A DNA stretch of 64,000 nt from Oceanimonas doudoroffii (lineage in GTDB: Bacteria; Pseudomonadota; Gammaproteobacteria; Enterobacterales; Aeromonadaceae): positions 124,001 to 188,000 of the forward strand of contig NZ_NBIM01000003.1 in NCBI RefSeq assembly GCF_002242685.1, in the 5' to 3' direction. The notes below the pieces were generated by a model. The model worked only from the letters and a program-made list of their open reading frames with translations. It searched no databases and was not told the origin of the DNA. Below, in pieces: positions 14,700 to 23,774 of the stretch. Made by a program: the position numbers and the translations under genes. Positions within the stretch are counted from its first letter, which is position 1. Each line of letters opens with the position of its first letter.

Positions 14700-15821
14700 A
14701 TGAAAAAATGGACCCTGTCCATGCTGCTGCTGGTGATCCTGATCTTCGGCAGCGTCATTGGTTTTAACCTGTTCAAGCAAAAAATGATGGCCCAGTATTT
14801 CGCCAATCAGCCGGTGCCCAGCTTTCCGGTCACCGTGACCGAGATCACTCCGGTAGACTGGACACCACGCATCGCCGCCATCGGTTTTATCGAGCCGATT
14901 CAGGGCATCAATGTCAGCAACGAGTCTGCTGGCATCGTGCGTGCCATTCACTTTGAGTCGGGCCAGCAGGTCAAGGCCGGTGAGGTGCTGGTGGAGCTCG
15001 ACGCCGACGTGGAAAAAGCCAACCTGCGCAGCTCCGAAGGCCGGCTGCCGGCGGTTCGTGCCAACCTCACGCGCATGCGTCAGCTATTCCAGCGCGGCTC
15101 CGTCTCCCAGGGTCAGCTCGATGACGCCGAAGCCAGCTACCGGGAACTGCAAGGCCAAATCGACTCCCTTCAGGCCACCATTGAACGGCGCACCATTCGC
15201 GCGCCCTTTGACGGTGTCATGGGTATTCGCAACGCCTTTCTCGGCCAGTATCTGAACGCCGGCACCGACATTGCCCGGCTGGAAGACATCAGCCAGTTCC
15301 GCATTCGCTTTACCATTCCCCAGACCCGCATCGCCGACATTCGCGTGGGCCAGGCTCTGAACATTCTGGTAGACGCCTATCCGGACACGCCGTTTGAAGG
15401 CGAGATCACCGCCATTGAGCCGCAGATCAACCCGGAATCGGGCGTGGTGCAGGTGCAGGCCAGCATTCCCAATCAGGGCGGCAAACTGCGCTCGGGCATG
15501 TTCGCCAAGCTGGACGTGCAGCTGCCGGTGAAAGCCGACCAGATCCTGGTGCCCCAGCAGGCCATCAATTTCACCCTTTACGGCCAGACCGTGTATGTGG
15601 TGAAAGAAGAACAGGCCGACGACGGCGAGACCGTGCGGGTAGCGCAACAGCGGGTAATTGAAGTGGCCGAGCGGGAAGCCGATTTCGCCCGGGTGGTGAA
15701 GGGCCTGGAAGCAGGTGAAACCATCGTCACGTCCGGCCAGGTACGCCTGTCCAACGGCAGCCGGGTCAACCCGGTGGAAAGCGACGCCCTCGACACTCCA
15801 GAATCGGCCCCCCTGCTGTAA
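14700..15821 (+). CDS. RND efflux periplasmic adaptor (membrane fusion protein)
   Basis: About 373 residues. One N-terminal signal-anchor helix (MKKWTLSMLLLVILIFGSVIGF) is followed by lipoyl-like half motifs (GIVRAIHFESGQQVKAGEVLVELDAD), an alpha-hairpin (LTRMRQLFQRGSVSQGQLDDAEASYRELQ), the second lipoyl half (TIRAPFDGVMGIRNAFLGQYLNAGTDIARLED) and a beta-barrel domain. The ATG at 14700 has GGGAG eight bases upstream; an earlier GTG at 14691 overlaps that site. It bridges the inner-membrane pump to an outer-membrane channel, which is not encoded here. The pump gene starts 12 bases later. Confidence 0.92.
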   Translation: MKKWTLSMLLLVILIFGSVIGFNLFKQKMMAQYFANQPVPSFPVTVTEITPVDWTPRIAAIGFIEPIQGINVSNESAGIVRAIHFESGQQVKAGEVLVELDADVEKANLRSSEGRLPAVRANLTRMRQLFQRGSVSQGQLDDAEASYRELQGQIDSLQATIERRTIRAPFDGVMGIRNAFLGQYLNAGTDIARLEDISQFRIRFTIPQTRIADIRVGQALNILVDAYPDTPFEGEITAIEPQINPESGVVQVQASIPNQGGKLRSGMFAKLDVQLPVKADQILVPQQAINFTLYGQTVYVVKEEQADDGETVRVAQQRVIEVAEREADFARVVKGLEAGETIVTSGQVRLSNGSRVNPVESDALDTPESAPLL

Positions 15822-15833
15822 GCGGAGACTTTC

Positions 15834-18800
15834 ATGCGTTTTACCGATATCTTCATAAAACGGCCGGTGCTGGCCGTTTCGATCAGCCTGCTGATCGTGC
15901 TGCTGGGGCTGCAGGCCCTGCAGAAAATGCAGGTACGCGAATACCCGGAAATGACCAATACCGTGGTCACCGTCAGTACCAGCTATTACGGCGCCAGCGC
16001 CGACCTGATTCAGGGCTTTATTACCCAGCCGCTGGAGCAGGCCATTGCCCAAGCCGACAATATCGACTTTATGACCTCGTCGAGCAGCAACGGCAGCTCC
16101 AGCATCACGGTGCAGATGAAGCTGAACACCGACCCCAACGCGGCCCTGTCGGACATTCTGGCCCGGGTCAACTCGGTGCGCTCCCAGCTGCCCCGGGAGG
16201 CGGAGGATCCCAGCCTGGAGATGACCACGGGGGCCTCTACCTCCATCATGTATATCGCCTTCAGCAGTGAGCAACTGAACTCGCCCCAGATCAACGACTA
16301 CCTGGAGCGGGTAGTGCGGCCCCAGTTCTACTCGGTGGACGGGGTAGCCAAGCTCAACCTGTTTGGCGGCGCCAAGTTTGCCCTGCGCATCTGGCTGGAT
16401 CCGCTGCGGCTGGCGGCCCAGCAACTGACCGCCGCCGAGGTGCTGTCGGTGCTGCAGTCCAACAACTACCAGGCCGCCGCCGGCCAGTCCACCGGCTATT
16501 ACATGCTCTACAACAGCGATATCAATACCCAGATTGAAACCGCCGAAGAGCTGGAGTCCCTGGTGGTGGCCACCCGCAATGACGCCGTGGTGCGCCTGCG
16601 CGACGTGGCCAAGGTGTCGCTGGAAAAGAGCCACGATGTGGTACGTGCCCTGGCCGACGGCCAGTCGGCGGTGATCATCGGGGTTGACCCCACGCCGTCC
16701 GCCAACCCGCTGAATGTGGCCGAGAACGTGCGCAACATGCTGCCGGATCTCGAGCGCAACATGCCCGACACCATCAAGATGGAACTGTTGTATGACGCCA
16801 CCGACGCCATCAACGAGTCCATTCACGAGGTGGTGAAAACCATTCTGGAAGCGTCCCTTATCGTGGTGGTGGTGATCACCCTGTTCCTGGGCTCGCTGCG
16901 CGCCGTGCTGATCCCCATTATCACCATTCCGCTGTCGTTGATCGGGGTGGCGATCCTGATGAGCATGTTCGGCTTCAGCATCAACCTGATGACGCTGCTG
17001 GCCATGGTGCTGGCCATCGGCCTGGTGGTGGACGACGCCATCGTGGTGGTGGAAAACGTCGACCGGCACATCAAGGCCGGCGAATCGCCCTACCGGGCCG
17101 CCATTCTCGGCACCCGGGAAATCGCGGTACCGGTGATCACCATGACCATCACCCTGGCGGCGGTATACGCTCCCATCGCCCTGATGGGCGGCATTACCGG
17201 CTCCCTGTTCAAGGAATTCGCCCTGACCCTGGCCGGCGCCGTGTTTATTTCCGGCGTGGTGGCGCTGACCCTGTCACCCATGATGTGCTCCAAGCTGCTC
17301 AAGCCCCATGTCAATCCCAACCGCTTTGAGCAGGGCGTGGAGAACACCCTGGAGCGACTGACCGACGGCTACAGCCGCATGCTGGACGCGGTGCTAGCCA
17401 AGCGCCCCGTGGTGATCGCTTTTGCCCTGCTGGTGTTCGGCTCCATGCCGGTGCTGTTCAGCTTCATTCCCAGCGAGCTGGCGCCGAGTGAAGACAAAGG
17501 GGCCTTCCTGATGATGGCCAAGGCCCCCAACACCGCCAACCTCGATTACATCGAGAACAACATGCGCAAGGCGGTGGAAGTGCTCAACAAGGACGACGCC
17601 CTGTCCACCTCGCTGACCATTGCCGGCGTACCCAGCGCCAACCAGGGTCTGGCGGTAGCGGTGCTCAAACCCTGGAGTCAGCGGGATGCGCAAAAAGCGG
17701 TGATCGAGCGGCTGACGCCGCCGTTGCAGGGCATTCCGGCGGTGGCCATCAGCGCCTTTGAATTTCCCGAACTGCCCGGCGCGTCCAGTGGCCTGCCGGT
17801 GCAATATGTGCTGACCACCCCCAACAACTTTGAAAGCCTGTATGAAGTGGCCGCCGAGGTGCTTCAAACGGTCAGCCAGAGCCCGCTGTTTGTGTACAGC
17901 GAGCTGGATCTGGCCTTTGACTCCGGCACCATGAAAATTCAGGTCAACCGGGACAAGGCCGGCGCCTATGGCGTGACCATGCAGGACATCGCCATCACCC
18001 TGTCCACCATGATGAGCGACGCCTACGTCAACCGGGTGGATCTGGACGGCCGCAGCTACGAGGTTATTCCTCAGGTGGCCCGGGCCGACCGGCTCAACCC
18101 GGATTCCATTCGCGACTACTATGTGCGCGCCCACAATGGCGACATGGTGCCCCTGGCCAACCTGGTGTCGATCACCATGGAGGCCCAGCCCCGCTCCCTG
18201 CCCCATTACAACCAGCTGAACTCGGCCACCATAGGTGCCGTGCTTACGCCGGGCGTGTCCATGGGCGATGCCATCGGGTTTCTGGAGCAAAGCGTCACCG
18301 CCGAGCTGCCCAACGGCTATAACCACGACTACCTGGGTGCCGCCCGCCAGTTCGTGACCGAGGGTAACGCCCTGTACATGACCTTCCTGCTGGCGCTGTT
18401 CATCATTTTCCTGGTACTGGCGTCCCAGTTTGAAAGTGTGCGCGATCCGCTGGTGATCATGGTATCGGTGCCCCTGGCCATTTCCGGCGCCCTGGTGGCC
18501 CTGGCCTGGGGCCTGGCAACCATGAACATCTACACCCAGGTGGGCCTGATCACCCTGGTGGGCATCATCACCAAGCACGGCATTCTGATGTGTGAAGTGG
18601 CCAAGGAAGAGCAGCTGCACCGAGGCCGGGATCGCACCGAAGCCATTCGCGTGGCGGCCCGCATTCGTCTGCGCGCCATTCTGATGACCACCGCCGCCAT
18701 GGTGGCCGGCCTGATTCCGCTGCTGTTTGCGGCGGGTGCCGGAGCCTTCTCGCGCTTTGGCATGGGCATCGTAATCGTGTCCGGCCTGAGCATAGGTACC

Positions 18801-18911
18801 CTGTTTACCCTGTTCGTACTGCCGGTGATCTACACCTTCCTGGCCTCACGCCACCGTCCGCTGCCGGAGTTTGACGAAACCCAGGCACCCAAGGCGCTGG
18901 CCGGCCACTAA
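15834..18911 (+). CDS. RND-family multidrug efflux pump, inner-membrane subunit (HAE-1 type)
   Basis: A 1025-residue protein of normal family length. It starts with MRFTDIFIKRPVLAVSISLLIVLLG (first helix), has two large periplasmic loops, and carries the helix-4 proton-relay aspartates in GLVVDDAIVVVENVDRH. The second half repeats the fold (LALFIIFLVLASQFESVRDPLVIM; GIITKHGILMCEVAKEE). It exports hydrophobic or amphipathic compounds using the proton gradient with the adaptor encoded upstream. The outer-membrane partner must come from elsewhere. Expression should follow the TetR regulator upstream. Confidence 0.93.
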   Translation: MRFTDIFIKRPVLAVSISLLIVLLGLQALQKMQVREYPEMTNTVVTVSTSYYGASADLIQGFITQPLEQAIAQADNIDFMTSSSSNGSSSITVQMKLNTDPNAALSDILARVNSVRSQLPREAEDPSLEMTTGASTSIMYIAFSSEQLNSPQINDYLERVVRPQFYSVDGVAKLNLFGGAKFALRIWLDPLRLAAQQLTAAEVLSVLQSNNYQAAAGQSTGYYMLYNSDINTQIETAEELESLVVATRNDAVVRLRDVAKVSLEKSHDVVRALADGQSAVIIGVDPTPSANPLNVAENVRNMLPDLERNMPDTIKMELLYDATDAINESIHEVVKTILEASLIVVVVITLFLGSLRAVLIPIITIPLSLIGVAILMSMFGFSINLMTLLAMVLAIGLVVDDAIVVVENVDRHIKAGESPYRAAILGTREIAVPVITMTITLAAVYAPIALMGGITGSLFKEFALTLAGAVFISGVVALTLSPMMCSKLLKPHVNPNRFEQGVENTLERLTDGYSRMLDAVLAKRPVVIAFALLVFGSMPVLFSFIPSELAPSEDKGAFLMMAKAPNTANLDYIENNMRKAVEVLNKDDALSTSLTIAGVPSANQGLAVAVLKPWSQRDAQKAVIERLTPPLQGIPAVAISAFEFPELPGASSGLPVQYVLTTPNNFESLYEVAAEVLQTVSQSPLFVYSELDLAFDSGTMKIQVNRDKAGAYGVTMQDIAITLSTMMSDAYVNRVDLDGRSYEVIPQVARADRLNPDSIRDYYVRAHNGDMVPLANLVSITMEAQPRSLPHYNQLNSATIGAVLTPGVSMGDAIGFLEQSVTAELPNGYNHDYLGAARQFVTEGNALYMTFLLALFIIFLVLASQFESVRDPLVIMVSVPLAISGALVALAWGLATMNIYTQVGLITLVGIITKHGILMCEVAKEEQLHRGRDRTEAIRVAARIRLRAILMTTAAMVAGLIPLLFAAGAGAFSRFGMGIVIVSGLSIGTLFTLFVLPVIYTFLASRHRPLPEFDETQAPKALAGH

Positions 18912-18927
18912 GCCAACTGTAATCCGC

Positions 18928-18955
18928 AAAAGGGCTGCATCACGCAGCCCTTTTT
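18928..18955 (+). terminator. Terminator of the RND pump operon
   Basis: AAAGGGCTGC-ATCAC-GCAGCCCTTTTT stem-loop with T-run, 17 bases after the pump stop. Confidence 0.9.
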
Positions 18956-19003
18956 GTTTATGGGCCATGCTGTAAGGGCAATGCCGCCAACAGGGAGAAA
19001 AGA

Positions 19004-19195
19004 ATGACGCTTTGGATATTGCTGGCGCTGGGTATTGGCCTGGTGCTGGTGCTCGGCCAGAACCGGGCCCAAAACGAACTGGAAAACCGGGTGGAACAAC
19101 TGCAGGCCGAACAGCGCCGGCTGCTGGAACGCATTACCACCCTGGAGAAGCTGGTGCTGGAAAAGGAAAAACGCCGCCCCTTTGAAGAGCTGTGA
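19004..19195 (+). CDS. Small membrane protein with coiled coil, unknown function
   Basis: 63 residues: one N-terminal transmembrane helix (LWILLALGIGLVLVLG), then a Glu/Gln/Leu-rich coiled coil (residues ~22-55) with heptad spacing (LENRVEQLQAEQRRLLERITTLEKLV) [shown here as motif positions only in part], then a short acidic end. A GGGAGA ribosome-binding site precedes the ATG and the composition is coding-like, so it is probably real. The shape resembles small membrane-anchored coiled-coil proteins such as phage-shock or cell-envelope accessory proteins, but I do not recognise the family. Confidence 0.65.
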   Translation: MTLWILLALGIGLVLVLGQNRAQNELENRVEQLQAEQRRLLERITTLEKLVLEKEKRRPFEEL

Positions 19196-19299
19196 CCGTC
19201 TCCCTTGCACCGTTCCAGTCATGAGAAGCTGTGATCAGGCCCCTTGCTCCGCTCAAACCGGCTGCCTACACTGCCTGTCTCATTGCGCGGGACGATCCT

Positions 19300-20208
19300 A
19301 TGAAGAATCAGAAAAAAGCCTACCTGTTCGGGCTGGGAGCGGTGGCCTGCTGGTCTACCGTGGCCAGTGCCTTTAAACTTTCGCTCGATTATTTTGATCC
19401 GGCCCAGCTGTTGCTGGTGGCGACGAGCAGCTCCTTGCTGCTACTGCTCGGCCTGCTGGCACGCCAGGGCAAGCTGCACCTGCTGGGGCGCACCCTGAAA
19501 CAGCGCCCCGGCTACTACGCCCTGCTGGGGCTGATTAACCCGGCGCTCTACTACCTGGTGCTGTTTCAGGCCTACGACCTGCTGCCGGCCCAGCAGGCCC
19601 AGACCCTCAATTATACCTGGGCCATCACCCTCACCCTGCTGGCGGTGCCCTTTCTGGGCCAGACCATTCGCCGCCAGGACTGGGTAGCCATCGTGCTCGG
19701 CTACCTGGGCGCCATGGTGATCGCCACCAAGGGCAATTTGCTCAGCCTGAATTTCGAAAGCCCGCTGGGTGTAGCCCTGGCGCTGGGCTCCACCCTGCTG
19801 TGGGCCGGCTACTGGATCCTCAACACCCGCAACCAGGCCGATCCCCTGGTGACCCTTACCTTAAGCTTTTTGCTGGGGCTGCCGGTGATCGTGCTGGCCA
19901 CCGCCTGGCTGTCGGACTTCGCCCTCACCGCCTGGCAGGGCTGGGTAGGCGCCATCTATGTGGGTCTGTTTGAGATGGGCTTTGCCTTTGTGATGTGGCT
20001 GCTGGCCCTGCGCCACGCCGAAAACACCGCCCGCATTTCCAACCTGATTTTTATCTCGCCCTTTGCCTCTCTGGTGCTGCTGCGGCTGCTGGTGGGCGAG
20101 CAAATCTACCCCGCCACTCTGGTGGGCCTGGTGATGATAGTGACCGCCCTGCTGATCCAGCAATGGCGCCCCCGGGGGCGGTTTGCCAAGCCCTCAAGCG
20201 CGGAGTAG
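19300..20208 (+). CDS. DMT-superfamily (EamA) transporter
   Basis: About 302 residues from ATG 19300 (MKNQKK), which begins just before the first helix; the longer frame from 19231 adds an unlikely leader. Ten hydrophobic segments form two five-helix EamA repeats (GLINPALYYLVLFQAYDLLPA; ALALGSTLLWAGYWILNTRN). The family exports amino acids or other metabolites across the inner membrane; the substrate is unknown. It stands alone between the small membrane protein and the aminopeptidase gene. Confidence 0.85.
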   Translation: MKNQKKAYLFGLGAVACWSTVASAFKLSLDYFDPAQLLLVATSSSLLLLLGLLARQGKLHLLGRTLKQRPGYYALLGLINPALYYLVLFQAYDLLPAQQAQTLNYTWAITLTLLAVPFLGQTIRRQDWVAIVLGYLGAMVIATKGNLLSLNFESPLGVALALGSTLLWAGYWILNTRNQADPLVTLTLSFLLGLPVIVLATAWLSDFALTAWQGWVGAIYVGLFEMGFAFVMWLLALRHAENTARISNLIFISPFASLVLLRLLVGEQIYPATLVGLVMIVTALLIQQWRPRGRFAKPSSAE

Positions 20209-20287
20209 AGTGAGCGAAACGCGGCGAAAGCACGCTCACGCCGGCCGGTGCCATTCCACATTTAAAAGACCTTGTTAAGGAATCAAC

Positions 20288-22078
20288 ATGACCCACGCCC
20301 AACGCCTTGCGAATGTTCGTGACGACATGCGGCTGCAGCAACTGGACGCCTTTATCGTGCCCCACGACGACGAGCATCTGGGTGAATACATTCCTCCCTA
20401 TGCCGAACGCCTGGCCTGGCTCACCGGCTTTACCGGCTCTGCCGGCGCCGCCGTGGTGCTGACCGGCAAGGCGGCGGTATTTGTGGATGGCCGCTATACC
20501 GTGCAGGTACGCCACCAGTGCGACGCCGGCCTGTTCGAATACCGCCATTTAATCCAGGAGCCGGTGCTCGACTATGTGCTGAGCGAGCTGGCCGCCGGTT
20601 CCCGGGTGGGCTTTGATCCGCGCCTGCACAGCCGGGGCTGGTTTGATGCCGCCAACAAGAAACTGGCCGCCCGCGACCTGAAGCTGGTGCCGGTCGGCGT
20701 CAACCCCATCGACAAGCACTGGCACGACAGGCCCGAACCCGATATTCAGCCCGCCCTGCTGCTGAGCCAGGACTATAGCGGCCAGCACAGCGAGGCCAAG
20801 CGCAACCGTATTGCCGAACGGCTGGCCGCCAACAACATAGATGCCCAGTTACTGACCCAGGCCGAGCCCATCAACTGGCTGCTCAATATTCGCGGTCGCG
20901 ATATTCCCTGCCTGCCGGCGGTGCTGAGCTTTGCCCTGCTGCACAACGACGGCGCCGTGCAGCTGTTTGCCGAGCCCGCCAAGTTCAACGGCCTGGATCT
21001 CGCCGGCCACAGTGGCCATAACGTCACCCTGGCCCCCATCTGCGAGCTGGAAAGCGCCCTGTGTGCACTGGGCCAGCAGGGCGCCCGGGTACAACTCGAC
21101 CCCGCCACCGCCAACGCCTGGAGCAGCCTGGTGCTGGAGCAGGCCGGCGCCGAGCTGGTGTTTGCCGACGACCCCTGCATGCTGCCCAAGGCCTGCAAAA
21201 ACCCGGTGGAAGTGCAGGGCAGCCGTGCCGCCCACCTGCGTGACGGCGCCGCCGTGTGCCGCTTTCTGGCATGGCTCGATCGCCGCCTCGCCGAGCCTCA
21301 CCCGGAGCGGGAAGACGAAGGCACCCTGGCCGACCGGCTGCAGGCGCTGCGGGCGCAAGCCCCCGAGTTTGTAGAAGCCAGCTTCAGCACCATCTCGGCG
21401 CTGGGCCCCAACGCCGCCATGTGCCACTACCATCATGGCAACGGCACCCCACGCACACTGGGGCAGGACGCCATCTACCTGGTGGACTCCGGCGGCCAGT
21501 ATCTGGACGGCACCACCGACATTACCCGCACCGTGGCGGTGGGCGAACCCAATGATGAAATGCGCAAACTGTTCACCCTGGTGCTGCGCGGCCATATCGA
21601 TCTGGCCTGTGCCCGTTTTCCCGCCGGCACCGGCGGCCTGCAGCTGGACGCCCTGGCGCGCATGCCGCTGTGGCAACAAGGCTACAACTTCGATCACGGC
21701 ACCGGCCACGGCGTGGGCCACTACCTCAGCGTACACGAAGGCCCCCAGCGCATTTCCCCCAAGGGCAGCACGGTGCCCCTGACCACCGGCATGATCGTCT
21801 CCAACGAGCCCGGCTATTACCGGGAAAACGCCTTTGGCATTCGTTGTGAGAACCTGGAAGTGGTGCAACCCGCCGAGACCGACGGTGATATTCCGGTATT
21901 TGAATTTGAGCACCTCACCCAGGTGCCCTTTGATCGCCGCCTGATCGACACCGCCTGGCTGGAAGCCCGACACATTGACTGGCTCAACGACTATCACGCC
22001 GGGGTATGGGAAAAGATCAGCCCGCAGCTGACCGGCGGCGACCTCACCTGGCTGGAGCGGGCGACCCGGCCGCTCTGA
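20288..22078 (+). CDS. Xaa-Pro aminopeptidase (M24B, long form)
   Basis: A 596-residue protein with two creatinase-like N-terminal domains and a C-terminal pita-bread catalytic domain, matching the long aminopeptidase P form rather than the ~440-residue E. coli PepP. Metal ligands are visible in YLVDSGGQYLDGTTDITRT (two Asp), HGTGHGVGHYLSVHEGP (His), SNEPGYY (Glu) and RCENLEVV (Glu). It releases the N-terminal residue before proline and is expected in the cytosol. Followed by a dispersed palindromic repeat rather than a terminator. Confidence 0.92.
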   Translation: MTHAQRLANVRDDMRLQQLDAFIVPHDDEHLGEYIPPYAERLAWLTGFTGSAGAAVVLTGKAAVFVDGRYTVQVRHQCDAGLFEYRHLIQEPVLDYVLSELAAGSRVGFDPRLHSRGWFDAANKKLAARDLKLVPVGVNPIDKHWHDRPEPDIQPALLLSQDYSGQHSEAKRNRIAERLAANNIDAQLLTQAEPINWLLNIRGRDIPCLPAVLSFALLHNDGAVQLFAEPAKFNGLDLAGHSGHNVTLAPICELESALCALGQQGARVQLDPATANAWSSLVLEQAGAELVFADDPCMLPKACKNPVEVQGSRAAHLRDGAAVCRFLAWLDRRLAEPHPEREDEGTLADRLQALRAQAPEFVEASFSTISALGPNAAMCHYHHGNGTPRTLGQDAIYLVDSGGQYLDGTTDITRTVAVGEPNDEMRKLFTLVLRGHIDLACARFPAGTGGLQLDALARMPLWQQGYNFDHGTGHGVGHYLSVHEGPQRISPKGSTVPLTTGMIVSNEPGYYRENAFGIRCENLEVVQPAETDGDIPVFEFEHLTQVPFDRRLIDTAWLEARHIDWLNDYHAGVWEKISPQLTGGDLTWLERATRPL

Positions 22079-22098
22079 GAAACAGGGGAGCAGGGATG

Positions 22099-22179
22099 GT
22101 AGGTTGGAATGAGCGCAGCGAATTCCAACAATTCACAGCCGGCTGCGTGTTGTGGTTCGCTTCGCTCATCACAACCTAC
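22099..22179 (+). repeat. Dispersed palindromic repeat, copy 2
   Basis: GTAGGTTGGAATGAGCGCAG at the left and the inverted ...GCTCATCACAACCTAC at the right. Each half folds on itself (TTGGAAT...ATTCCAA; GTTGTG...CACAAC) and the halves are inverted relative to each other around AGCCGGCTGCG. Copy 1 lies at 9964-10047. Elements with this plan are common in gammaproteobacterial intergenic regions. Confidence 0.8.
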
Positions 22180-22295
22180 TCCTAATTCCCGGTTCCTGCT
22201 CTAATTTGCTGCCCTTTGCCCTAATTCGGTAAACTGCACCGAATCTTGCCGTTTAAGTATGGTCTTACGCGGCAACGCCATTAATCAGGTTCATT

Positions 22296-23645
22296 ATGCA
22301 ACTAGCCAATTATTACCGAAGCCTGCTGCAGCGCCTGCCGGCCCTGTCGGTGGATGCCGACAAGGTGCGCGCGCTGCACTCCGCCGCCGCCTTTCGAGAG
22401 CGGCTGCTGACGCTTATCGCCACAGCACAAACCCGCATCTGCCTGGTGGCACTCTATCTGCAGGACGACGACGCCGGCCGGGAAATTCTCACCGCCCTGC
22501 ACCAGGCCAAGCAGGCCAATCCGACGCTGGACGTACGCCTTTACGTCGACTTTCACCGGGCCCAGCGCGGGCTTATCGGTCATGCCGGGCAGGGCGGCAA
22601 CCACCTGATGTATCAGGAATTCGCCGAACGCTACGAACATCCCATCGCCATTCACGGGGTGCCGGTCAAGGGCCGGGAGCTGCTCGGCGTGCTGCACCTC
22701 AAGGGCTTTGTGTTTGACGACACCCTGCTCTATTCCGGCGCCAGCATCAACGACATTTACCTGCATCAGAACGGCCGCTACCGCTTTGATCGCTACCACG
22801 AAATCACCGACGCCGGCCTCGCCGACGCCATGCTGGATTATGTTGACCGGCTGTTTGCCCACAACCCGGCGGTGCCGGCCCTGAACCAGCCCGAGATCCC
22901 CACCGCGCGCCGGCTGCGCCAGCCCATTCGCCAGTTTCGTCATCGGCTGCGCCGGGGCCAGTATCAGTTCGAGCACCAGCCCCGCCAGCCCGGCGAGGTG
23001 GCGGTCACCCCGCTGGCCGGACTGGGCAAGCGCGGCAACAAGCTCAACCGGGCCATTCGCACCATGGTGCGGGGCACCAAAGAGAAGTTGTTTGTCTGCA
23101 CCCCCTACTTCAACCTGCCCAAGTCCCTGGCCCGGGACATTCGCAGCCAGCTCAAAAAGGGCCGGGAAGTCACCCTGGTGATTGGTGACAAGACCGCCAA
23201 CGACTTTTATATTCCGCCCGACGAGCCCTTTCGCACCATAGGCGGGTTACCCTACCTGTATGAAGCCAACCTGCGCCGCTTTGCCCGATCCAACCAAACT
23301 TTTATCTACCAGGGCAAACTCCACATCATGCTCTGGCGGCACGACCACAACTCCTATCACCTCAAGGGACTGTTTGTGGATGACGACCTGGCCATGATCA
23401 CCGGCAACAACCTCAACCCCCGCGCCTGGGGGCTGGATCTGGAAAACGGCCTGCTGCTGCAGGATCCGGAGCACCGTCTGCGGGCCACCTTTGAGCAAGA
23501 AAAGGCCAACATTCTGCAACACTGCCGGCGGCTGACCCATTTCACCGAAATCGAGCAGCTCGGCGACTATCCTGAGCCGGTGCAGCGGCTGCTCAAGCGG
23601 GTGCAGCGCACCCAGGCCAATGTGCTGCTGAAACGCCTGCTCTGA
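22296..23645 (+). CDS. pssA: CDP-diacylglycerol--serine O-phosphatidyltransferase
   Basis: A 449-residue member of the phospholipase D superfamily, near the 451 residues of E. coli PssA. Two HKD motifs are present: HLKGFVFDDTLLYSGASIND (~residue 132) and HLKGLFVDDDLAMITGNNLNPRAW (~355). Other conserved strings are ICLVALYLQDDDAG, CTPYFNLPKSL and GDKTANDFYIP. It makes phosphatidylserine, the precursor of phosphatidylethanolamine, and associates peripherally with membranes. It is monocistronic here, with recG 129 bases downstream. Confidence 0.96.
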   Translation: MQLANYYRSLLQRLPALSVDADKVRALHSAAAFRERLLTLIATAQTRICLVALYLQDDDAGREILTALHQAKQANPTLDVRLYVDFHRAQRGLIGHAGQGGNHLMYQEFAERYEHPIAIHGVPVKGRELLGVLHLKGFVFDDTLLYSGASINDIYLHQNGRYRFDRYHEITDAGLADAMLDYVDRLFAHNPAVPALNQPEIPTARRLRQPIRQFRHRLRRGQYQFEHQPRQPGEVAVTPLAGLGKRGNKLNRAIRTMVRGTKEKLFVCTPYFNLPKSLARDIRSQLKKGREVTLVIGDKTANDFYIPPDEPFRTIGGLPYLYEANLRRFARSNQTFIYQGKLHIMLWRHDHNSYHLKGLFVDDDLAMITGNNLNPRAWGLDLENGLLLQDPEHRLRATFEQEKANILQHCRRLTHFTEIEQLGDYPEPVQRLLKRVQRTQANVLLKRLL

Positions 23646-23774
23646 ATGACAGTGAGGGGTAAGCAGAAGGCAAGGAAACTGCCGCCACTGCGCTAACCCT
23701 GCTTTCGGCTTCGCGCTTCCAGCTTTCGGCGCTTGTTGCTATTCTTCTGTACATATTTACAGTGCAGGGCCGCC

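Noticed and set aside
14963..18620. Long minus-strand frames opposite the RND genes
   Set aside because: Antisense shadows; the plus strand shows full RND signatures over the entire length.
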